Source: Arthrinium phaeospermum (lineage: Eukaryota; Ascomycota; Sordariomycetes; Amphisphaeriales; Apiosporaceae). Taken from it: a stretch of DNA of 64,000 nt. A program made the position numbers and the translations under genes. Location of the stretch: assembly GCA_006503535.1 (NCBI GenBank), contig QYRS01000008.1:620001-684000 (forward strand), given 5' to 3'. Positions 1-11,284 of this stretch are shown here, piece by piece. Numbering within the stretch: position 1 is the first letter of the stretch; each line of letters opens with the position of its first letter. The notes beneath the pieces are model-generated. The model searched no databases. It saw nothing but the letters and a program-made list of their open reading frames with translations, and was not told where the DNA came from.

Positions 1-797
1 TCAAAGTAATATGCGACAATTGATCATGCTTGCTACGATACGTTCACGATGCGAATGATTTCATTGCAAACAGGATAGGCGTTGTTACTACCTGCCTACG
101 TACACCTCTGTTTGGAAACGCTGGAGCCAAACGGAAGCCTTGGGGAAATACTAGACTTTTCATCGTTCCCTTGTAGTTGTAGACGGCCGATTCGATACCT
201 AGTATTCAGAAATATAGAACATGATCAAATCACTATCACTTTGTTTATTACTAAGGTATAATGGAGAGAATTTCATGTCTTGATTGATTCGTTATGTACG
301 TCTCAAGAACGAGGACTGGACTTCTACTGTTCCAGGCCCCCTTTGTATACAGGGAGAGAAGAGGGAAATAAATATGCATCCCCTTGACTGCGACAGCCCC
401 AATTGGGCTGGTGTCGATCAAATGCCCCTTTCGTAGAGTCCGCGAAACGCCCGGAACGCCTCATGCAGTCCATCCATAATGGGACCTGTGTTGTTGTTTG
501 TCTCCTCCCTTCTTATCCTCAAATAGAATGCTGCCAAATATCAATGTCCAAAGTATGTATGTGGACAGACCGCCCGTTTGGTTTTCATGATGCCTAAAAT
601 TGTTTCCGCCGCCCTCCCTCCCAAGATCCCCCTAATGCAACGCCGAGGTCGATCGGAAAACGCAGGTCCAATCTAATGCCATGTCGTATCTTTCCTTATG
701 CGTCTGTGCCTCGTGCGCAAGGTGTCGAGCGTGAGAAGATGGGGTGTGCTATATTACAAGACCGTAGAGGGCAAAAGGGCGATTAAGTAGGTGAGCC
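1..797. other. Intergenic, left window edge
   Basis: No coding region with recognisable protein features was found. The stretch lies downstream of the Mpe1-like gene, so part of it is probably that gene's 3' untranslated region. The only open frames are short and of odd composition. Confidence 0.5.
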
Positions 798-2642
798 TCA
801 TAGCTCCCTGTAGTCGCTAGGCCGATTCCTCCGCTGCCTGTTTTGATGGCGGCCGGGGTTGACGGGCTTCCGGAAGTAGGCATCTTCGTCATTGCTGGGC
901 TGTGTGAAGTTGGGTCTGTTCGGGTGTTGGTGCTGGAAACCGTTCATGTTGTTGTGGTGGTGGTTGTTGTTTCCCATGCCCATGTTTCCGCCAAAGTTGC
1001 CGAAACCACCGTTCATGTTGGGAAATCCACCCTGATTGAAGCCATTCATGCCCATCATGGGGTTCATCATATTCATCCCCATGTTCGGCATCATAGGCAT
1101 GCCCATAGGCATACCCATGGGCATGTTGGGGAAGCCGTTCATGCCGTTCATGCCCATCATGGGGTTCATCATCATGTTCGGCATCATACCTCCCATCATG
1201 TTCTGCTGCATTTCCCGGGCTTGCTGGGCCTTTTGCATAGCCTTGGGCGCCTTCGGTATCTTGGGGTTTTCAAGAAGCTCCTCCGCTGGCCGCTTCTTGG
1301 GGGCAGGATGCTCAGTCTCCGCCTGTGATGTGCCGTTGGCAGGCGGGTTGGGAGTAGCAGATGGGTTTGATGCATCAGTCGGTGGTGACTTGACTTGCGA
1401 TGTACTTGGTGTAGGAGACTTCGTCTTGTCTGTGGTATCAGCACTCGCTGCGGTGGTCTCGGCCTTCTTAGTGGCAGCATCGGCAGACGCCGTGCCATCA
1501 TCCGGAACTGGCGATGCTTGCTTGGGAGATTGCGCGGTGGTGGGACTCTTGGAGCGTTCCTTGGTCTTAGCAGCTATTTCCTTCTCCTTTAAGTACTCCT
1601 GAATCTTCTTAGAAGCTTCCTCGTCTGTCTTCAGGTCATCAATGAGGACACCCTCTGTCTGGCAAGCAGGACAGACGAAGTCACTCTCAATGAGAGCATT
1701 AGTGATGCAGTCATTGCAATATGTCTTCTCGCAACACGGGGTTTTCATTGGGTCTATGAAAAGCTTCTTGTCGACAGCGCAGAGCAGTCCCTTTTCCTCC
1801 AACTCCTTGTCCTCCTCCGATGCGGCTTTCTGAGCCGCAGCCGAAGTCTTGGTCTTGGCCTGGAATTGTTCCCATGAAGCCTTGTCAGGCTCTGCAATAA
1901 CATAGTCGCCCTCGGCATTGACCATGAGACCCGCGAGCGGTTTCACACCATCCTCGCCTTCGTTCTGCTGGAGCGCAGACTTATCAACCGTCTTCAAGAA
2001 CGATCGAGGGATACCAGTGGTCCGCTTGACCCTTGGCTTGTTGTCGAACTCCGGATCGTCATTCGTCGGGCACACCTGGATCCAATGACCCTTTCGTCCG
2101 CATCGGAAACAGACATAACCATTGGGAGGGTCATGGTCGGGGACGTTGGCGGGTTTCTTGGCACCGGGCTTGTACACAGGTGCTTGGTGTGCCATCTCTT
2201 CCTGCTGAGCCTGCCACTGGTCTGACTGGACCTGGAATATAGCTGCCAGCTTCTCTTCTTCGGTCAAGGCCGTGCTCATCTGCGCGAGTCCAGCCGTCGA
2301 CGGCTTGACGGTCTTGGTATGTTGCTCGCGGCGTGACGAATTCCTGGCGTTAACAGGCATCTTGCCCGTGACGTATCTGGCGGCGCGACCGGCGCCTGGT
2401 TTCGTGGCTGGTTGTCGGCGGGCGACAACTGTTGTCGATCTGGGGATGATGGTTGTGTCATCGCTGTATTCCTCGCTATAATCTTCGGCGTAGATGAAAA
2501 GGTCGAAATCGGTACCGTCGCCCAGGCCACTCTGCTTGATGATATCACGCTTGAGTTCCCAGACGGAGATACCAGTCCCGTCGAACTCGACGCGGGACGG
2601 CTCCTTCTGGGACTTGAATTTGTAGAACACGGACGAACTCAT
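798..2642 (-). CDS. MPE1: Mpe1-like cleavage and polyadenylation factor subunit (DWNN/RBBP6 family)
   Basis: This is an intronless 614-residue protein. Residues about 4-78 form a DWNN ubiquitin-like domain. A CCHC zinc knuckle (CFRCGRKGHWIQVC) lies at about 178-192. A RING/U-box-like finger with the pairs CAVD, CCEKTYC and CPAC lies at about 283-330. This DWNN, knuckle, RING order defines the Mpe1/RBBP6 family, whose yeast member is an essential subunit of the nuclear pre-mRNA 3'-end cleavage and polyadenylation factor that binds RNA and is thought to sense polyadenylation signals. The C-terminal third begins with a charged Thr/Ser/Pro linker. It then becomes a Met/Asn/Gly-rich repeat tract (about 478-548) and ends in an Arg-rich tail. 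The start is the first ATG that gives an intact DWNN domain. Confidence 0.93.
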   Translation of the reverse strand: MSSSVFYKFKSQKEPSRVEFDGTGISVWELKRDIIKQSGLGDGTDFDLFIYAEDYSEEYSDDTTIIPRSTTVVARRQPATKPGAGRAARYVTGKMPVNARNSSRREQHTKTVKPSTAGLAQMSTALTEEEKLAAIFQVQSDQWQAQQEEMAHQAPVYKPGAKKPANVPDHDPPNGYVCFRCGRKGHWIQVCPTNDDPEFDNKPRVKRTTGIPRSFLKTVDKSALQQNEGEDGVKPLAGLMVNAEGDYVIAEPDKASWEQFQAKTKTSAAAQKAASEEDKELEEKGLLCAVDKKLFIDPMKTPCCEKTYCNDCITNALIESDFVCPACQTEGVLIDDLKTDEEASKKIQEYLKEKEIAAKTKERSKSPTTAQSPKQASPVPDDGTASADAATKKAETTAASADTTDKTKSPTPSTSQVKSPPTDASNPSATPNPPANGTSQAETEHPAPKKRPAEELLENPKIPKAPKAMQKAQQAREMQQNMMGGMMPNMMMNPMMGMNGMNGFPNMPMGMPMGMPMMPNMGMNMMNPMMGMNGFNQGGFPNMNGGFGNFGGNMGMGNNNHHHNNMNGFQHQHPNRPNFTQPSNDEDAYFRKPVNPGRHQNRQRRNRPSDYREL

Positions 2643-4228
2643 TGTGTTCGGTTGTTGTATCGGTGTACGGGGATAGATGTAGATGTTGGGTTGTATGTGT
2701 TGCCTGCGTGTCGTTCAAGTCGCCGCAACCTCACAGTACGTTCTGTGTCGATGCGGGCTTAATTCTATAGGCAGGTCTAATGTCAGGTGGGTTGTTGTAC
2801 GATATCGCAGGACAAAGGCGACCGAGAGTAGTAGTAATCGCGAGAGCAAGTCGTAAATTGGTTGTTTGCACTGGCAGATGCGAATTTGCTAGATGGTGAA
2901 GCGTGACGAATCGTGCTGTTTCTGTTTCCTGGCTTCTTTAGTGAGATATGGTTTTTCCTTTCGACTCTAGATTTCCCACGTCGATTTGTTCTTTGCTTTG
3001 CTTTTCAGGGACCAACTGTCAATATGGACAGGAATCAATTTTCTTGATTGTAATTGAGAGAACAGTAGGAACTGCGACAGACCAGCCCCTAGAGAATAAG
3101 GAAGAATGGAAAACGCGAAGCGTGATGTACAAAGCCAAAGGCAGACTTGACCACCGAATTCAACTCTGGTGAAGTGGCAGTGAAGATCTTCCTCCCGAAC
3201 CCATGCAACACACTCTAAAGTACCAACTGCCTCGACTATCAGTTAGCCCACGACCTGCTTTTCCCTTCCGACCCTACACTGGAGAGATGTAGATGATTGC
3301 GAGGTCACCCAGCGATCATTGCCAATGACTCAGCAGTAGCCTAGTTGACGAGACTACAGGACGTGCGCGAAAAGGGCGAGCGAGGGCGAAAATGACCGGT
3401 TGACGGATTTCTATTTGCAAATGAAGATGATTATCTGGTCAAAAGCGATTATCGGAGATCAAATCACAAAGAGGTTGGGGGGAAGGGTGTTTGGGGAAGA
3501 GAAAGATGCGCAAGTAAGAGGGGAAAAAGAGGCGACCTGGGGCGGCTTATGACCTGAATGAAGACTGCGAGACGAAAGAGGTGGTCAAAGGGTGGACGGA
3601 GAACGGATGCTGGATGGTGGATCAAAGAAGGGTAAGAAAAAGGTCTCTGGTAGGCTGCCGCTGGCTGGGCGCCTTTAATGGATTTGTCAACTGGCTGACT
3701 GGCTTTCTCCAAAATCTAGGTACCTCGGTACCTGATCGCCTTTTGAGTCGACCGGGTTTGGCGCTAATCTAGATTGGGTGGTCCAAGCACGTGACCTGGA
3801 GAATCCTGGAGGCAAGTCAAGCGCCCCCCATACCCATACAGCTACCACAGTATTCATTGGGTCCAAATATACCCCCATCGTGAGATCTATGCTTATGTAA
3901 ACCGAGAAACAGCATTGATCCTCAATGTGAAACGGATATGGCATTGATAGGCACTGGGCAACTCAATTGGAAGACATCAAGACCGAACGTCCCGGCCTCC
4001 GGACATGTGACGCGAATAATGGAAGCAAATACGCCTGCCGGCGCATACCTAAGTCTTAAGATGGATAGCTCTATTCGTGCTATGAATAATTAGTTTTTGC
4101 TTGCCTACTCTAATATATAATGACAAAATTAGCAAAAGTGACAGGTGCAGGGCAATATGCCCGTAGGCATACCCCCAACATTTTGACGTTATGCTAGGTA
4201 CCGGTTGCTTTTCGATACAGGTGGAAGG
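2643..4228. other. Intergenic between MPE1 (promoter side) and PLC-like gene (3' side)
   Basis: No gene is supported here. The right part is the 3' flank of the PLC-like gene and the left part the Mpe1 promoter. A short inverted repeat (AGGTACC, two-base spacer, GGTACCT) sits at about 3718-3734. Confidence 0.5.
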
Positions 4229-5650
4229 TTATACCAGCAAACCGGACAGGACTTGGTACCCAACCGCCAGGCCCACAACCCAGAAAAGCGTACCATCCAA
4301 TGCCGCGTACAGTCCAGGTGCAGCGTTCGCCTTACCGCCACAGCATGACCTATCGTATGTAACGTTGTTGAACTTGGCTGCGGCCGCGAATACGGATCCG
4401 TCAAAACCCCCCACGTTATAGTAGTCGACGTTCAGGAAGTTCGGTGCTTTGCCCCATTGGTTCTTGCACCCTTGTGCGGCCTCTCCAACACTCCCGAAAC
4501 CCGTCACATTGTTGGTAACGTTGAGCTCTGTCCGTGCAGGGACTAGAAGCTGGTTGCCGAGGAGAGTGATCTCGATATTGAGGTTGTGGTTCATCAAAGA
4601 CATGCGGTTCTTGGTGTCCGGCTCCGACAGATCCGGGGGCCGCTGCACGACGCAGGGGAACTTCTGGTCAACTGGGTCGAAAGGAGTCTCCCACATCTGG
4701 GAGAACTCGTCCAACAACCACGGATACTCGGTCTGGTTGGCCATGTAGTCCATGAACATGACAACTCGTTTTCCGCTCAAGACCATTTCGCCCAGAGTTG
4801 GCCAGTCATTGAGCAACATGGGCACCAAGGGCGGGGTGTAAATGAATGGTAACAGCCCACTCTCCTCAATGGAAGGTACGTACATCGATGGTACAGAACT
4901 ATAATGTATTAGAGCCAGTGAAGCAGATGATTACGGATGCGGTGGGATGGGATGGGATACATACTAGTTGCCGTTGCCGAGAAGAATAGTGATGACATCG
5001 TACGGGTGCTTTACAACCCAGTCCTTGACTTGACCCAACCAGTCTGTCATGGGACCGGCATCCAGAATGTCACAGCTGGTATGACAGAAATGCGGCTTCG
5101 TGCCGTTAGCGGGCCACTGGATTTGGGCCTGGAGGAAACGGACACCATCGTCCAGTTGCGCGGTCACGTCGTATTGTTGGTTGGCAGCAAGGTTCTTCTT
5201 GGTGATGAAGGGAGAGTTATGGCAAGACACTTCGGTAATGTTGCTGTACCTGCGGCTGCAAAATTCCGGCCAGTTGTTGCAAGGTCGTGTGTTAGTAAAA
5301 GTAGGGAGAACGGACGAAGTGGCCGACGTCGAATGGTTGCTCGGGATGGTGGAAGTTGCGTCGCCAGTGAGATAGGTTCTAGTATCAGTCTCCGTCGACT
5401 GCCTGACCTGGGTGATGTTTGAGGCCACGGACGTCGAGCCACTGATTGGGATAGATCCTAAGGAAGTGCCCTGGGACCTTTGCGTTCCGAGGGAGAGATA
5501 AGTACCCGTTGGTGTTACAAGCTGGGTCGTGGTAATGTCGATGGTTTGTGTTGTTCTCGAGTCGTCGATAGACTCGATTCCTGTCTGACCCGAGACGCCT
5601 GCAGCTGCTAGCAGCAGCAGGCCGCCCAAGCGACGCACCATACTGTCCAA
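4229..5650 (-). CDS. Secreted PLC-like phosphodiesterase (PI-PLC X-type TIM barrel)
   Basis: Two exons, 4965-5650 and 4229-4898, are joined across a 66-bp intron with donor GTATGT and acceptor ATAG. They encode 451 residues. The N-terminus is a signal peptide (Arg-Arg then Leu-rich, ending VSGQ near residue 22). A Ser/Thr-rich segment with N-glycosylation sequons follows, then the phosphodiesterase domain from about 150. Both histidines expected of bacterial-type PI-PLC X domains are visible, in CHNSPF and in HFCHTS. The C-terminus is a short hydrophobic segment ending GLLV, which fits a GPI-anchor signal or membrane tail. Fungal members of this family are extracellular or wall-associated and their substrate is usually unknown, so phosphoinositide cleavage is not established. 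The exon joint reads NGNYSVPSM without a break. Confidence 0.85.
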
Positions 5651-7452
5651 AAAAAAAGTATTGGATTTTGGTCAACGACGAGAGTCTCCGCTCCTTCCTC
5701 GCTAAAGTGGACTGGATATAAGGAAAACGAACGAGTGAAGGCAGAATGGCCTTCAAGAAAAGATGCAATTCCTCGGGGGATGATCAGGGAGCAAGTAGTA
5801 AAAAGCGACAGTTGGACCGGCAGAACATCTCATGGCGATAATGATGATGATGGCTGGTCCGCTCTGGTCTGGTCTGGTCTAGCCGATGGACCCTTGGCGA
5901 TCCGTGCTCCTGGAAAAGGAACCTGAAGGTACAAACTGCAGAGAAGATGGCAGATCGGCTGGAGTGAATCGGCGGCTTCCCCGTTGCTGGGTAGGGTCGT
6001 CTCGGTCGTACGGTTCTCAGGCCCGCAAAAGGGCAAGGAAACCAGAAAGTCTATCTCTCAGCTCGAATGCAGGGAGGCGCGTCCTTGTCCAAGGATAGCT
6101 GGGCGAGTGCAAATGCCGGCCCACAGCGATCTACGGTGCAGGATACAGCAAGCAAGCAAGACCTGTTCTCACTTGCTCGGTGTTCTTCTTCTGTTCGAGG
6201 CGGCGCGTTGGGGGGCATGGAATCAAGGGGGTCAAACAGGGATTTGCTAGGGAAAGCCCGCGGGTCCGGCAGGTGGCAGGTTTGATCACTATTAACATGA
6301 CGTACCCGCTGCCGAGCCAGCTGTATAGCGCTAATTGGCCTACCAACTAGGTACGCCTACAACAACAATACCTGCCCTACTAGTGGCACTTCAGCGAAAA
6401 AAGTAAAGTTGATCATACAGCAGAGCGCAAAGCGTCAAAGGACGTGTTGCCTCTTTTTTCCCACCGAGTGGCTGACAGCTTGAGCAGGCAACTGACTAAT
6501 GAACCCGACCACAAGGGAGGTGAAACAAGACGTGCATTGCTGGAACCAATGGGTCAGTGAATCTGGGTGGTTCGTATTCCAGTCTTCTGACAGCGCGGAT
6601 CTGGTCGCGGTTCATGTTGACTTCCATTTTATCAATCAATACGATAGTTCGCGGGTACAGCCTCGATCCAGGGACAAGACAGGGGTTCTGCCGCGCCAGG
6701 GGTTGCGACTTCTAACGCCATTATTGCCTTCTATGACCCGGCACTTTCCTGCCGACCATGCCAACGCAACCTTTTAGAGGGCATCAAGGGAGCAGAAACG
6801 AGTTTTTTTTGTTTCTGGCGCCTACAGAGAGGTTACGTGTTGGCGTAATAGGCCATACATCATATCAACACAAGGTAAACATTGACTGACCCATTGGCTT
6901 GGCCGCATCGTCTACCGCCAGACAGCGTTTAGGTCGGTTTAGACCGGATCGGCAGGCAGGCCACGCAATGCACGCCCAATTTTTTTTTCTTTCTCCTGCT
7001 CCGCCTCCTTGCCAGTGCAAGTCCCTGAGGTGCGCTATCTCGCCTACCGCTACTACCAACTACCACGGCGACCTGACGGGTGGAGTTGGACTGAAGTGGT
7101 GGCTGTTTCGTCCCAACTAACTAGGCTTAACCTTCTAGCTATCGGTACTTCAGGCTACTTGCCTGTTTGATCTCGGCGGCTACTTACGTCACGAACCCTT
7201 GCTCACTGTTTTGGCGCAGACCCTGGGCTGGGCTGGGGGTTGGAGAGCTCGATCCTAACAAGAAGCTGCCCGGTAGTCTGGATTATCTCAATTAAGCTAC
7301 CGGTCAATCATTTCGATAATCCAGATCTCTCCTTTTTTTTTTCTATCTTGTCTCGTTTCCGAGAACCATATTGTCCTTCCGGTTCCCACGAGTCTTCGGT
7401 CAAAGCAAATCACCATCGGAAGGCGACACCGTTCGTTCACACACCACAGGCC
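5651..7452. other. Divergent intergenic region (PLC-like gene / SUR7-like gene)
   Basis: This 1.8-kb stretch separates two divergent genes and must hold both promoters. Several open frames occur but none has recognisable domains or plausible composition. Pyrimidine-rich tracts such as 7330-7345 lie just upstream of the SUR7-like start. Confidence 0.5.
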
Positions 7453-8527
7453 ATGGCGTTGCCCGGCTTCCGGAAACGGCGCAGTGCGAATGGCTCCAAT
7501 GCTGACGGCTCCACGAAGGAGGGAATGTCGCCCGAGAACGTTGCGATCATCAAACAATTGACAAAAACTCGTCGCAATGTCGCCCTCATCTCGAGCGGCT
7601 GCTATCTGCTCGCCTTCATCTTTCTTGTCCTTGTAAGAGAGCCTCTGGCGCGGTCTTCACGTTGAGAACGATTTCTGATTGGTGCTCCTAGGTCGAGATA
7701 GGAAATACTAAAGGCACCAAGGTGCTGGGGGATATCTACTTCTTCAAGTTGGATTTGGCCAACATCATACCTAATTCGGCGCCCAGCTTGACCCTCATGA
7801 ACTCCATTGCCCGCACCTTAGGTCTGCACGATTTCTACCAAGTCGGGTTGTGGAATTTCTGCGAGGGCTACGAAGATGAGTAAGTGCTCATACCTGTTGC
7901 GGTGAGCATTTAAGAGGGTGTTGTTACACAGCTAACGCATGAAATAGGGGAATTACCTTCTGTTCAACCCCTACCAATCTATGGTGGTTCAACCCCGTCG
8001 AGATCCTTAAAAATGAGCTCTTCGCCGGGGCATCCATTCCTCTGCCAAACCAGGTCAACGAAATCCTCAACTACCTGCACATTGCCTCGAACATCATGTT
8101 TGGCTTTTTCCTTGCTAGCACTATCCTGGACTTCTTGATGATCTTCATTGCCCCAGTCGTCCTCTACTCCAGGTGGTGGAGTATGCCTGTAGGCATTTTG
8201 TCTTTCATTGCCTTCATTCTGGCCACGGTTGCAGCAGCCATTGGAACCGCCATGTCCCTGATCTTTAAGTATGCCTTGACGTCGCAGTCCGATTTGAACA
8301 TCCAAGCCGAGGTCGGTACCAAGATGCTGGCCTTCTCGTGGATTGCCGTAGGCTTCACGTTCATCTCGTTCGTCATCCATTCGGGCCTTTGCTGTTGCTG
8401 TACCTCGCGCCGAGATGTGCGTACCGGCAGAAAGGGAAGCCAACACATGCACACTGGCTCCATGGAGGAGACCCCCAAATCTGGCTCGAAGCTTCCCAGT
8501 TTTGGAAAGAACTCATCCACGTCCTAA
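7453..8527 (+). CDS. SUR7/PalI family four-pass membrane protein
   Basis: Three exons (7453-7632, 7692-7879, 7948-8527) encode 315 residues. Introns are 59 and 68 bp with GTAAGA and GTAAGT donors. The first membrane segment (residues about 44-62) is split by intron 1. An extracellular loop follows containing the W-N-F-C-E-G-Y motif and later F-C-S-T-P-T. This W-x-x-x-C...C loop is typical of the SUR7/PalI family (claudin-like tetraspans). Three more hydrophobic segments follow in exon 3. The cytosolic tail begins with a cysteine cluster (CCCCTSRRD) that could be palmitoylated. Family members sit in eisosomes or act in ambient-pH sensing. Which role applies here cannot be told from sequence. 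The ATG chosen is followed by a short basic N-terminus typical of the family. Confidence 0.87.
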
Positions 8528-9463
8528 GGCTTGGCTCACACGTACACTGCCGTGATACGGCTGCGACATTCTTATGGAGGTGATATACCACCCAAATGCA
8601 ATAGACTTGGCTGTTACTCAGCACCCTACCCTAACAAGAGAGATAGATATATATATATATGTGTGTGGGTTTCTGGAAGGAAATAGATACAGCGTTGTAC
8701 TTTGATGGCGTACAGGGAACACAAGGACAAGGAAAACCCGGAACGAGTTGTTTATATCTTAATAGTATTGTTTCCTACCCAGCATGTTATATCAAAATAC
8801 AATACATTTCCCCAGGAAGACTCAGACCGTTCTTGTGTGTGTTAGAATTCAAAGGTCGTTTCGGAGGTCGATCACTCTCCGAGGGCGATATATGCGCAGA
8901 GCCCTGAGAGCCCTGCCAGTGTTTCCTCAAGCTTGGTCAAGATATTGGAAGGTTGACCATTGACAATCCGACCTCGCACTACGTTTGGCCTGCATTCCGT
9001 CTTAGCCTCTATATAGGCCATGTTGCGAGTGCTCCCGGCCTCTTATTCTGGGTTAATATAGAGAAAAGTTTGACTACATACCGTAGGTAAGTATTTGGGT
9101 TGTAGCTGCGGCCTGTACCTTTCGACCTGCCGCTCCGCTATAGGCAAGTAGCTGAGTCATACCGGGCGTAGCTCCGGCCAATGCCCACAGCCGGGAACCC
9201 CGCATCGGGGATGGAGGGTTTCCCAGCGGGTTTCACGAAACGCTTTTCCTTACAAGGTGTACACGGACGGGTATGAGATGAGCCGAGGGATAGTATTACA
9301 AATCCTTGAGTTATATATCATTGTTCCATACCTACAACTTACTTGGAAGATAATCTTCCAACCACATCTCCAATCGATCCGTTTTCAAGAGGTCACAAAT
9401 TACTAAAAATTCACAACTCTTTTTCTAACTCTACTGGACCGATCAGGTCAAAGAACCAGAACC
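8528..9463. other. Intergenic (SUR7-like to VOC protein)
   Basis: Contains the 3' flank of the SUR7-like gene, including a dinucleotide repeat, and the promoter of the VOC-fold gene. A GC-rich hairpin-capable sequence (CCCCGCATCGGGG) lies near 9198-9210. No gene is supported. Confidence 0.5.
8647..8667. repeat. (AT)n(GT)n dinucleotide microsatellite
   Basis: Seven AT units run directly into GT units in the 3' flank of the SUR7-like gene. Simple repeat, likely length-variable. Confidence 0.8.
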
Positions 9464-9967
9464 ATGGCCGCAGAACCCCCCTCCATCTTCTCCTCCTCCA
9501 CCTCCACCTCCTCTTCCGCCAAGCCGCCCCTGATCACGGGCATCGCCCACATCAACCTCACCATCCCGCCGGGGACCCTGGAGCATGCCAAGACCTTCTA
9601 CGGCACGACCCTGGGCCTGACGCCGCGCGCCGTGCCCGCGGCCCAGACGGAGACGCTGGCGTGGTTCGACGTCGGGGCTTCTTCGTCGTCGTTATCGGGC
9701 CAGCAGCAGGTGCATATCTCGACGGCCAAGCACGCCGAGGACACGACGTCGGCGTCGTCGAGCCGGCACCCTTGCTTCGCGGTCGGCAGCCCCGAGGCGC
9801 TACAGGCGCTGCAGGAGCGCATCGTGGCCCACCACCAGCGCGGCGGGGCCGATGCGCCCATGATGGCCGATCCTGTCGGGACGAGCTCGGGGAGTAAGGG
9901 GGCCGAGTACCCGACCCGGTTCTTCGCGCGTGATTTTGCAGGAAACCGGTTAGAGTTTTCGTTGTAA
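9464..9967 (+). CDS. VOC-superfamily (glyoxalase/bleomycin-resistance fold) protein
   Basis: This is a single-exon 167-residue protein. After a Ser/Thr-rich leader of about 23 residues, the sequence GIAHINLTIP starts the first beta-alpha-beta module, with a conserved metal-ligand His in the HINL segment. The module continues AKTFYGTTLGL. The end, FFARDFAGNRLEFSL, matches the closing D-P-x-G-N-x-x-E-F element that supplies the metal-ligand Glu in this superfamily. Substrate is not predictable. The gene converges with the amidohydrolase downstream, only 174 bp apart at their 3' ends. Third-position GC is high, as in several other genes of the window. Confidence 0.82.
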   Translation: MAAEPPSIFSSSTSTSSSAKPPLITGIAHINLTIPPGTLEHAKTFYGTTLGLTPRAVPAAQTETLAWFDVGASSSSLSGQQQVHISTAKHAEDTTSASSSRHPCFAVGSPEALQALQERIVAHHQRGGADAPMMADPVGTSSGSKGAEYPTRFFARDFAGNRLEFSL

Positions 9968-10141
9968 TGGAAAGGGACGGTTGGGAAGGGGGAGGGTTGG
10001 ACCAATGCTCCATGTGGCAAGTCAAGTATTATCATGGGAAGTCTGAGCAATACACAATACATAATTAACTGTCCTCGTCGGGTATATATAGCATTATCTA
10101 AGGTTTACTGTGCCCATGGTATCTGGCCTAGTGACCACGTT

Positions 10142-11284
10142 CTAGTAGACAAATTCGAACTGGCTGCGTTGTTCCGTCTGGATGCCGTAAGCCTTCAGTG
10201 CCGTACCGCTCCAGATCATCTCCTTGTCCTCATCCCCCAGAGATGCCATGTAGCACAGCCTGTCTACGATCTGTCTCCACTTCTCCCAGGCTCCGTCCAC
10301 GCCGACGGTGCATACTGGCCAGTCGCTCCCAAACATGATGCGCGAGGGCCCAAAGGCCGCCAGGACGACGCTGAGCCATGGCATGATGGCCTCGAAGATG
10401 TCTTCAAACGGCCGGTTCTTGAGCGAGTCGTCCATCTCCGGGAAGGCGCCCGAGAGCTTCATGTAGGTCGAGCTGCACTTGCTGAGAGTGAACATGGCCG
10501 TCCGCCATGCGATGAAGGACGTATCCGTGTGGATATTGATGACCGTAAGATCCGGTTTGCACAAGTGGTCTACAGATATATCGATTGTCAGCCACAGGCC
10601 ACATCAAAGCCATACAATGTTGAACAGACGAATGAACTTACTCAAGATGAAAACGACCTTCTCCTCGTCCGGTACACCGTCGTGCGCCTTATCGATCATT
10701 TCCACCGTCTCCTCGAGCTGGATCCGGCCGCGGTCGTGCTGGTTGACGCCGACGTCGAAGACGTACCCCTTGCGGCCGAGGAGCCGGAGGCTCTCGATGA
10801 AGCCGTCGCCCAGCGCGGTGCCGTCCGGCTTGTCCTGCAGGAGATAGCGGAACCCGCGGACCCTGCCCCAGCTGTCGCCGGCCGCCTCCTCGGCCCGGAC
10901 CAGGTACTTCTCCATGGCCGCGGCCCCGCTCGGGACGGGCGCCCAGGGGATGTACGCCGAGCACAGGCCGGCGTCCGCGGCGGCGTGGCCCTCGCCCGGC
11001 TTGGGCGCGCCCAGCGCGATGCGCTTCAGCCACGACACCTCCATCAGCGGGTACTCCCAGCCGCTGCCGTCCTGGGCGCCGGCCGCGAGGTCGTGCTTGC
11101 GGTCCGTCTCGAGGAAGATGAAGCCCTTGACGGGCGCGGGGGACGCGGCGGTGGCCTTCTTGTAGTCCTCCACCGAGTGCTGCTTGGCCAGCGGGTTTTC
11201 AGGAGTGGCCCATGATAAAGTGGGAATCTCGCTCTCCGGGTATAAGTGGATGTGCGAGTCAATGATGGGAAAGTCTTCCGCCAT
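10142..11284 (-). CDS. Amidohydrolase-2 family metal hydrolase (lactonase-like)
   Basis: Two exons, 10642-11284 and 10142-10569, are split by a 72-bp intron (donor GTAAGT) and encode 356 residues. The start IIDSHIHLYP carries the HxH metal motif of the amidohydrolase superfamily. The late aspartate lies in FGSDWPVC. These, with the overall length, place it in the amidohydrolase-2 (PF04909-type) family with fungal sugar-lactonase-like and decarboxylase-like enzymes. An L-rhamnono- or L-fucono-lactonase-like role is one possibility, inferred only from family resemblance. No signal peptide is visible, so it is probably cytosolic. The exon junction reads FILNHLCKPDL, giving continuous family-like sequence. 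Confidence 0.85.

Noticed and set aside
843..1602. Long plus-strand open frames (His/Val-rich and Met/Ile-rich) opposite Mpe1
   Set aside because: They are the reverse reading of the Met/Asn/Gly repeat tract, where ATG codons read as CAT on the other strand, and show no domain features.
10034..11215. 393-residue plus-strand open frame opposite the amidohydrolase
   Set aside because: Antisense shadow; the minus-strand gene has metal motifs and a consistent intron.
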